Assembly: GCF_001039355.2 (NCBI RefSeq)
Contig: NW_019775932.1
Span: 20,297 to 84,296, forward strand
Reading direction: 5' to 3'
Length of the DNA stretch: 64,000 nt
From: Lingula anatina
Lineage: Eukaryota; Brachiopoda; Lingulata; Lingulida; Lingulidae
A program made the translations under genes and the position numbers. Under the pieces are notes generated by a model. The model was not told the origin of the DNA. It saw nothing but the letters and a program-made list of their open reading frames with translations, and made no database searches. Positions 55,829 through 64,000 of this stretch are shown here, piece by piece. Position 1 is the first letter of the stretch. Every line of letters starts with the position of its first letter.

Positions 55829-57017
55829 AAAAAGTATTGACAATTTGGGGGACTACTGCAAAAAATGGAAACTCAAAGTCAATACCAACAAAACGAAAGT
55901 AATGGTATTTAGTAAGTCAGGCAAAAAACCAAACATGAATTTCACAATAGACCATCAAACAATAGAAATAACACATGAATGTAATTATTTAGGGATAAAA
56001 TTCAAATCGAATGGATCATTCAAAAGCGCACTTGATGATCTGAAAGGTAAAGCCATGAAGGCGGTTTTCGCAGTTAAGCAGGCTTTACAGTCCACCACCC
56101 ACAATATGACCCAGACACACTTAAAACTCTTCGATGCCCTTATAAAACCCATACTGATGTACGGATGTGAAATCTGGGGACCATCAATCGCATCTAAAAG
56201 CATAAAATCTCTTAAATACATGAATACTTTGCCATTCGAAGTAGTACAAAATAACTATTGCAAATACATTTTAGGTGTGAGGCGCAATGCCAGTAATATA
56301 GCAGCTAAAGCAGAACTAGGCAGATTCCCAATTACACATGACATAATTGGTCATGCTACATCCTACTGGCAAAGATTTTCTGAAATGCTAAAGCAGCGCA
56401 TTGCAAAAAAAAAAAAAAAAATGTATGAATATGAAACAAAACATGATACACAGGTAAAAAATTGGTCAAGCGAAATTAAATACATTACTCAAAATCTAGT
56501 GAAAACACAGACTAATACCCCTTCGAAAGCAGAAGTAAAAAATGCACTGGAAAGTCATTATACCTTTTTGTTTCTCAAAGAAATAGAGCGAGAAAACAGC
56601 ATACTACGTACATATCGATTATTTAAAACAAACTATGAAAGGGAAGCGTACACAACAGCACCTATACCAAAACATGAAATGCAAAATTTGGCAAAATTTA
56701 GAACAGGGGCACATGACTTAGAAATCCAAAGAGGCAGATACCGAAAACCAAAATCAATACCCCCTGAAGAAAGGATCTGCAAGTTATGCTCAGATGAAGT
56801 CGAAAACGAAATACACTTTCTTTTAAAATGCCCCTTACTCACCAAACACAGGGAGATCCTAAAACCAGATCCTACACAAACCCCAGAGGGTCAGTTCAAA
56901 TGCATAATGCAGTCAAACGATTTAGATGTTATAAAGAATGTGGCCCACTATATCACAATGTGTAATAAGGAAAGAAAAATTATTCCCAACCAACCACCAC
57001 CTAGTCAAACAAAGTAA
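55829..57017 (+). pseudogene. 5'-truncated LINE, reverse transcriptase C-terminus
   Basis: An open frame of about 390 codons without a proper ATG (first codon TTG) reads DYCKKWKLKVNTNKTKVMVF, then CNYLGIKFKSNGSF, the end of a non-LTR reverse transcriptase (thumb region). It continues through LFDALIKPILMYGCEIWGPS and a C-terminal CKLCSDEVENEIHFLLKC zinc knuckle typical of CR1/L2/Jockey-type ORF2 ends. The catalytic YADD region is missing because the copy starts downstream of it. A run of 17 A at 56406-56422 encodes five lysines and keeps the frame, suggesting a young copy. The 3' end reaches the N at 57118 without a visible poly-A tail. Confidence 0.85.
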
Positions 57018-57118
57018 CTGAGTGTATTGTAAAATCTGATCGCAGCTATTGTATAAACAATATTGTAATTTACTATTGTAATTTTAGTTATATGATTATA
57101 TAATGTATACTGTTAGGN

Positions 57119-57189
57119 TGAAAACGAAAACGACTGCTACTTATCCATCGACTTAATGTATTTGCAGAGAGTGGCCGCTCGTTAAATAA
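57119..57189. repeat. Direct repeat flanking the LINE, right copy
   Basis: It begins immediately after the N at 57118 and matches 55757-55828. Beyond AAATAA the sequences differ, as expected if this is the empty side. Confidence 0.9.
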
Positions 57190-57985
57190 CATGCCAATTA
57201 TGTGTGCCCTAATTGCCTGACCCCGTTTTAAAAATTACACTCATTAGGTATTTTTGTTCACATTGAGTAAGGCGATGAAGCCTACACAACTGTAGCTTCC
57301 AAGGAAAGACGAAATATTGTCACCAAAACCCCTACAAAATGCGTAGGCTAGAGAAATAAAATAACATTAAAAATATGTGAAAATTAAAAACAAGAGAAAC
57401 GCAACACATTATGTGCCTGAAATATCCGACTAACTTAAAGTATTTAATCAAAATCAAATAAATGCTGCTCAAATTCTTAGAGAAAAAATGTTCTTTCAGA
57501 ATAAATCTGTAGAAAATACAGCTATTTATTTCTTGAGGTGTGTGAAACGTTCATCTTATTTAGCGTGATTCGTGAAGCACCCCATTCACGCGACTTGTGA
57601 ATGCAATTGTTTATTCTCCGCCCTTCGTGAAACGAAGACATTATACCCGGTGATACGTGATTTTCAGGATATTTTTAAAATGCCTACTATCAGTGAGATA
57701 ATAATACACTGTAATTTGTGTATTGATGATTTAGCTTCCCGCGTACTGTGGTCATTCCCCTCCCCAATTGGACTTTCAAGACTGGGCCTGAATTAAAACA
57801 TATCAGTTTACTTGGGATCACAGCAAAATAATATACAAATATATGTTCAAATATAAGAAGTACTGATCTCATTGTAATAACAATATATATAAAAACAGTA
57901 AGTAAAAATCAATCACCGTAAAGGAGATATATAAACATATTTCATGTTGAATACTGTGATATTATCTAATCTACAACTGTGGACT
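57190..57985. other. No gene recognised
   Basis: AT-rich, with two short open frames (57572-57796 and its reverse) that show no motif. Confidence 0.5.
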
Positions 57986-57989
57986 CTAA

Positions 57990-58058
57990 TCGTCCTTGCG
58001 TGTAAATTATTTTCCACACATCAAATCGCCCTTGCGTGTAAATTATTTTCCACACATC
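57990..58058. repeat. 33-bp tandem duplication
   Basis: CCTTGCGTGTAAATTATTTT followed by CCACACATCAA appears twice in direct succession. Confidence 0.95.
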
Positions 58059-58939
58059 AATTGGAGCACTTCTTTAGCCTGGCAGACCCCCGCGTCAGAT
58101 ATTTCTGCCGTTGCCCCTTTCAACGTCTTCCCCTTGTTCAGTGCTGCTATCGCCCTTTCCTTTTTTCCAGTGCGGTGTCCTTCTTAACGGTTTCTGTAAA
58201 GATATAACGAAATGATATCAAAATATAATGTGTAATAACGTATTAATAACAACTGGGTAAAGGGAACAGCATCAAGATTGAAAATTACAAGAATGCATGG
58301 AGCCCACCACTACAACAGACATGGAGAATGTAATAAAATCAAAGACTTGGTAATTTATCAACACACATTGATAATCAATTATTAAAAATGAAAATAAATG
58401 AATATTATGAAAATAACAAAAGGAATAAAACCACTTACTGTCTTCATCCTCTCGTTTTTCCTGCACATTAACTTTGTACTCTGTGGCTATCTTCACACCA
58501 CACCACATCCTCCCCTTTGTAGTTGCGATTTAATATTCGTTGTTTAGGGGTGGTCGGCTCATGTCTTAGTTAAACTAACTCTTATCAAAATAACACGATC
58601 CAGGACTGGGCCCCTGGGGACGTGTGTTTTGACAGCTTTAAAAGCTTTGAGATTGCTTTTGGGACGTTAGAGTTAAGATTGAAGTATAAAGGTCCTTAGA
58701 TGCGTTATCACGTGTTTGTGAAGAGACATCGGTGATAGAACGTGTCCGTCTTATAATTCTGATTCGAATTATGTTAGATAACTATTTATTGCCGTATTCA
58801 ATATTATCGGCTGTTGTTTCACTTCAGTATAATGTGAGAGAGGTGTCTCGCCTCTGTATGTGTTTGACCTGAAGGGCCGACTGTACGAGATACACACAGT
58901 GCGGCTGGGGAAACGAAAAAAAAGGGAGGTTGGACTGGT

Positions 58940-58992
58940 TGCAGAGAGCGCTTTTCGGTCAACAAGTGACCTTCATCAGCTGCAGAGTCCTG
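58940..58992 (-). ncRNA. Hammerhead-like motif, Penelope-type relic
   Basis: On the minus strand: CTGATGA (58979-58973), a 5-bp stem II GGTCA/TGACC with loop CTTGT, then GAAA (58956-58953) and AGCGCTCTC. TGCAG upstream and CTGCA downstream are complementary as stem I but are offset by two bases from the expected register. The core is complete, stem III is minimal and palindromic, so this is probably a slightly decayed ribozyme from a Penelope-like terminal repeat. Confidence 0.5.
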
Positions 58993-59059
58993 AAAAAAAG
59001 AGGGGGGACTGTGCTTAAACAAAGAAGTGAGAAACCAAAACACTTGGTTTAAGCCTTCA

Positions 59060-62000
59060 TCACCGCGGTTGGAGAGAGGTTACATAAAAGGTTAAATAGC
59101 TTATTGGCCACCATGCTGCTTGTTATACTGACCTCAGCTCATGAGTCATCTCTCGACCATCGTGTTTCAATGGCACTTCATGTGAAAACTGTGTTAATAA
59201 CTGGTAGCAATCCCCATACAAATGCAGCCGAATCCGGCTGTCATCTAAAGCAGGCCTGTCCTTCTCTGTCAAAGCCCAGAACTTATAAACAAAATAGCCG
59301 TTTTTGACTTGCGGCGGTTTACTTATTTTCATGTGAAAAATGAATTTCTATGAAGAAATCAGTATATTGCGATATGATACATTTTCATTAGCAGAAACCG
59401 TGTAAAAGTGACACACGATGCACGTTTAATGTGCAGTGATTCTTCACTTACGTGGTTTAACCACCCCCTTCTCTTCGTCACCCACTATGAGCAAGATATC
59501 TCATCATCAATAGCAAAGTACTCCTGTTATATACGTATTACGGCACATCATACTGATAATGTTTGCTATATATCAACATATTTATCACTGCTTAACCTTG
59601 CAAAATAACAATGGTCTTAGTTATTCAGCTTTTCAAGCAAGAATTTTTATGACAGCTAGTTTAGAACTTATGGTTTACTAATGGTTCTAGACATGGTCTA
59701 TCGAGCGAAATCTTATCGTGGGATGTACTACGATCAGTTGTGGGGCAATACCTATTCATCAAATAAAAAAAATTTTCTAATGCATCTCCAGTCAACATTG
59801 GTATTAAAGTATTTTTGTTTTCGTCTTTTAGCTAGATGAAATATTGAAGGTGGCCGTGACGTACATTGTTGTTAGTCGGGCTTTGTTGAAATTTCCCCGG
59901 CCACCAGCGCATAGAGTGACACATCTTTATCCTTTTTTGTTTGTTCTCCGCTCAGTGTTGATTAAGTATTAGAACGTTTAACGGTCACCCGCTGGTTCTT
60001 CCCACTCCCTTATTAATTAAAGATTGGTTCCACCACTGCACACGCTGATTCAATGCATAAGCACTACGTCCATCAGTGTAATAAACTTAAGATCTATTTA
60101 CACTGCCGCAGTCTAAATCGAGATCGTCTAAGGAATCTTTATTAATACACCTTATTAATGGAAAAAAATAAAAAATTAAAAATACACTGACTGTGTATCA
60201 TGATTTCAGTGAAATGATTTTTACTCCGGAGACACCTTAAAACGTATCCTATAAAATCCAGATTGTAAGCGCAAGTGTGATTAACAATTTCTATAGTACA
60301 AGCGACAAGTTAAATGCTAGTCAGTTATGTTGCTGCAACCAGAGTTGCATTATTCAAGGCCGCGGCCAAACTTTTAATAATCAAACAGCATGGCCTTTGA
60401 CCAAGTCTTATTCATTATAATTCATTGCAATTTTATGGAAATAATAATCATGCTTTAAATAGACTTTGATATCGCTTCCAAGCAATCTATATTAATTTAA
60501 AATGGTTTTTGAGACGACTGTGAATTGGACTGGATTTGATAGATCAAATACAACTTTTGGGGATAAATCAGCAAAGAGAAATGAAATGATGAATAACAAA
60601 ATATGATAAGCCCTCGGGGGGAAGCTTCCTCAGGAGAAATGTTCTTATGATCGGGATGATCACGCCTTTCGACAATATATACATGTAGCGCACCTAAGAT
60701 AATAAAATGAAATTTTGAAAGGAATTAACAATATAAATCTTTCAGTTCCATTGAAATCTCATGTTCTTAAATGTCAGTCACAATCCAATAACGACCGTCA
60801 CATAATACCAAGGCAGGACCCCTGCGGAAAAACGTTGTTCAGTCGCGAAGAAAGACGAACAAGATTACGCCTGTTGAAAGGCCGTGTAAAAGAGAAAGGG
60901 GTACTCCTGCGCGGAAAAACGTCATTTAGTCGCGCGTTGTAAAGGCCAACTTGCACTGTTCCGACGTCATTCCGCGGAGGCTGAAAAATCGGAGAGATTT
61001 GTTTTTGTGCTGTGATGAGGTGACAACTTTATTAGGTTCTTAGATAAAGATGATTTGATTGCAAGGGATGCTGTATATCATGCATCCTGTCTTTCCTCTT
61101 ACAGGGTATATAAGTACTAGTAAAACCAATCTGACTTATCACCCCTCAATGAAATCTGGTAATCTATATGATGTTGCAGTCTATCAACTGATAGCAGAAA
61201 TAGATTATGACCTGATGGCAAACAATAAAGCTTTTACACTACTAGTATCTAGCCTTCTTGACAGGTAGAGATTTCTGCTCCTTTCTAGTGTGGCGTCCAA
61301 CTATCGAGGTGAAAAGCTCAAAATGAGACTACAAAGCATTATGGTGATGCTGTTTCATTTTCTTGTATAATACGGACAAGGGAAGTCCACTAGCTGTTAT
61401 GTGTTGTAGTAAGATTTCTTTAGGTGNCTTCCCCCTCAGAAGTGAAGCCATATCAAAAGGGATGTTGATTTTTCCCCAAATATCCAATATGGAAGATAAG
61501 AGACCAACGCGAACAGAAACACTCCGCTTATTAATAATTCGACAAATATCTTATTGGTATAGCGGGATAACGTGTAAATATTTGCGACCAAATGGTCAAA
61601 CAGCTGTGCAGTGAATAGCACAAAATCTGTATCAATATTATAACTTTGTGAATTATTTTAGATTAAGCAAATCAAACTACCATTGTTTATTTGATAAATA
61701 TGAGCCACGGTGAAAATAAGATTTTTTTCTTTTTTGTTTGTTTGTTTTGTTGTTTTTTTTTTTCAATTAATTTTATTTCCAGTAAAGTTCCTTTCTTATA
61801 CGTACTACAGATGCGCCTCGGTTTACAGATGCCTGGTCATATTTGGCCCTGATAAAATAAATGTAAATTGATGTCACATGGATTTGTAATTTTATTTTTG
61901 ACCATACTTCTGTGATTCAATACTTTTTTTCTTGGAGTGGGACATAATCTTATTAAGGGTTCTGAAAAAAAATAAAACATAACGCTCACATACAGAAGCA

Positions 62001-62880
62001 ACAAAAAGTAATTATTATTTAATTTCTCTTCTGAAAGAAAGGATGAAGCCTCATACTGCACCGAGATTACCTTTCCTAAAAATGCCTTCGGTATCCTCCG
62101 CACGAACACATGTACAATGGGTATTTAATAACTTGTCCAGCTGCGTGCCTTGCTGTCAAGTACAGTAATATAACGGAATGCGATATTAATATGCTACAAG
62201 TATTTTTTTGCCATAATATTTATATATGTTATTTGCTCAATATATGTACTTTTCAAGGCAAATCGCAGCAACGTGTTTGTGGGTCTAATTTGTTGTAGCA
62301 ATTGTCAGATGTGAAAGTTACTATTTACATGTACAACGTGCAGTTTATTCAGATTCCTTGCCTCGTTAATGTCTATGTACTGTGAGGATTATCTTAAACT
62401 ATGGTGGTAGGGCTAAACCCTGCTTCTAAGAATGTGCATCATTCTTCTTAAGAATATTTACTTTTAAATAATAATCCTGCTGCTAAAGAAACAGTGACAA
62501 TGTTGGGGTATTTTATTGTCCCCAGTTCACTTGGAAATTGAATATATCATTTGAAAAACCGAAATGAAGTTAAAAGCGAGTGTTGTGATATCATTGGTAA
62601 TGCATATCAAGATGATGTACGACTCGTGATCAGTAAAACACTGAGAAAATCAAATTAGCAGTTAGGCGTGATGAAGTCAGATTTATGCGCATCAGCTGGA
62701 TTGTGTCATTTGTTGCTTTTGAATATGATTCCAATTTAATTATGAGCTCAACTAGAGGTATATTGGTGCAAGTATTTAGTGTTATGATTTATTAAAAATG
62801 GCATTAAGAGTAAATATTGGTCGCTTCCCTCTTTCCCAAGAAGGATGATATATAAACAGGTGCCTAAAATAGCGATATCA
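59060..62880. other. No gene recognised
   Basis: Open frames of 60-85 codons (59104-59307, 60715-60942, 61363-61614, 62110-62298) lack domains and splice partners. Two similar GCGGAAAAACGT(T/C) words near 60826 and 60911 form a diverged 85-bp duplication. An N lies at 61427. Confidence 0.5.
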
Positions 62881-62883
62881 CAG

Positions 62884-62904
62884 ACACACACACACACACA
62901 CACA
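62884..62904. repeat. (CA)n microsatellite
   Basis: A short CA tract directly abutting the left end of the mariner-like MITE. Confidence 0.9.
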
Positions 62905-62906
62905 TA

Positions 62907-63136
62907 TACTGACAGTCAATGAAAACGCACCATTTATTTATCAAATAATATTTTTAATTCCTTTAAAACAAAAGGAAAATAAAAACTTTCGTGTGAAATA
63001 TGACCGACTATTCAGTCAAACAAGATAACTCTCTTATGACCAAGCACGTGAATTTGCATTCGCTTATATGGTTGGAATCGATTCTCGGTAAAGAAAAGGT
63101 CAAGAAAGTTTTCTGATGCGTTTTCATTGACTGTCA

Positions 63137-63139
<3 letters not shown>
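62907..63139. mobile_element. Mariner-like MITE, about 233 bp
   Basis: Inverted ends TACTGACAGTCAATGAAAAC followed by GCA on the left, and the complement on the right, bounded by TA. CA repeats lie on one side and a (TA)n tract on the other, so it inserted into or seeded a microsatellite. The interior is non-coding. Confidence 0.85.

Positions 63140-63175
<36 letters not shown>
63137..63175. repeat. (TA)n microsatellite
   Basis: A pure TA tract adjoining the MITE end. Confidence 0.92.
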
Positions 63176-63176
<1 letters not shown>

Positions 63177-63617
63177 ACATATATATTAATGACTTATATA
63201 TGAATGACTTGGTTATAAGATGCACATGTAATTACATATATTGTTGGTTATCGATTTCTTTCAAGTCGATTTTAACATATATGCTTTGATTGCATAATTT
63301 TACTTAGTCTTTACGATGGGGGTAATTCTGTAAAGTTTGAATAAATGTTTTATGAAAGGACACTCTTTATTTATTATTATTTTTTGTGTGTGTGAATTTT
63401 ATTACTTTTTTTTAAATTTTTACCTAAAAACTAATCTGTGTATAGAGATAAAACATTCTTTTCTATGTCGATTTAACTCTCAAATTACACGATCCGTTCA
63501 GTGAAACTGCAAGGAAATATATTTTATATAAAATGCACAAGTTGATTAAAGTAATGGACATTGAAGCAATCTGTGCAAGGTTTTATTGCAATTGGACACT
63601 CTAATAATTGGACACAC

Positions 63618-63660
<43 letters not shown>

Positions 63661-64000
63661 GCAAAAAAAGTGAAAAAAGTACTTTCCGAGATCTTGGATA
63701 CATAGATTGAAAAGTTTAACGCATTAGAATGAATGCAAACAACTACAATCGCCCTCTCTTCTACAATCAACATCTTCTACTCCAGAAGCCATTGGCAAAA
63801 ATACATTTTAGACTCTAATTCTTTTTTAAACGTGAATGCAAGTCATTTTGTGTAGAGAAATTACAATCACCAAATGTTGATATTAGGACCGACTGGTATA
63901 TCTGTTTTGTGCAATGTCATGTACGTGTACAAAATCATAAACCAATTGCAATTAAGGTTGGGTGTTCAAATCAATGTGTTTTCTTTCAATTAAAAAGCAC
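63176..64000. other. No gene recognised; includes an (AAT)n tract
   Basis: AT-rich flank with an AAT microsatellite at about 63618-63658. The 75-codon minus-strand frame across it encodes poly-leucine from the repeat. Confidence 0.6.

Noticed and set aside
1-64000. CRISPR arrays, operons or other prokaryotic systems
   Set aside because: No spacer-repeat array or dense gene packing; introns, microsatellites and animal domains show a eukaryotic genome.

Overview
The window is eukaryotic, from an AT-rich, intron-bearing and repeat-rich animal genome. It is most likely a marine lophotrochozoan and probably a bivalve mollusc. The grounds are a multi-exon inhibitor-of-apoptosis (IAP) gene with phase-1 introns, fragments of a TRIM-NHL family, DZIP3-type HEPN coding sequence, Penelope-like and Tc1-like elements, hammerhead-ribozyme retroelement pieces and many MITEs. 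The species cannot be named from sequence alone. Single N characters at 3267, 33473, 57118 and 61427 mark joins in a draft assembly, and two of them sit exactly where sequence is duplicated.

Layout. 1-6.4 kb: a hAT-like MITE, a hammerhead ribozyme core, and a 2.1-kb block present twice, the second copy starting at an N. Each copy carries a decayed Tc1-like transposase and a GATC-rich MITE; a second Tc1-like relic follows. 6.9-9.3 kb and 15.0-15.6 kb: copies of a dispersed repeat with a GCAAAATGCG motif, a TTAA-flanked MITE and a G-rich MITE. 10.6-18.2 kb: a tRNA-derived SINE and a decaying TRIM cluster (an NHL C-terminal exon, a broken RING/B-box, and repeated 5' flanks); another B-box relic lies at 41.4 kb. 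18.7-19.1 kb: the GIY-YIG end of a Penelope-like element. 21.3-28.4 kb: a Tc1-like transposon split by a 5.7-kb element with inverted repeats of about 0.75 kb; an uninterrupted relative at 5.5-6.3 kb gives the empty site.

29.96-38.36 kb: the one apparently intact gene. Eleven coding exons join in frame to about 962 residues: DZIP3-like HEPN, linker, three BIR domains, UBA, lysine-rich segment and RING, so a cIAP-like ubiquitin ligase with an N-terminal HEPN domain. Its introns are loaded with mobile DNA, including a second hammerhead motif inside a large inverted repeat.

38.4-64 kb: mostly intergenic. It holds more MITEs, tandem THAP-domain relics (45.0-46.0 kb), minisatellites, a frameshifted C2H2 plus packaging-ATPase gene of Polinton/adintovirus type (51.8-53.5 kb), and a 5'-truncated LINE (55.8-57.0 kb) between direct repeats of about 70 bp, the second of which starts at an N. 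The last 5 kb shows little beyond a mariner-like MITE and microsatellites.

How the parts fit: only the HEPN-IAP gene looks functional, probably in cell death, ubiquitin or innate immune signalling. The TRIM and THAP pieces are relics of expanding families, and most remaining recognisable sequence is transposon-derived.
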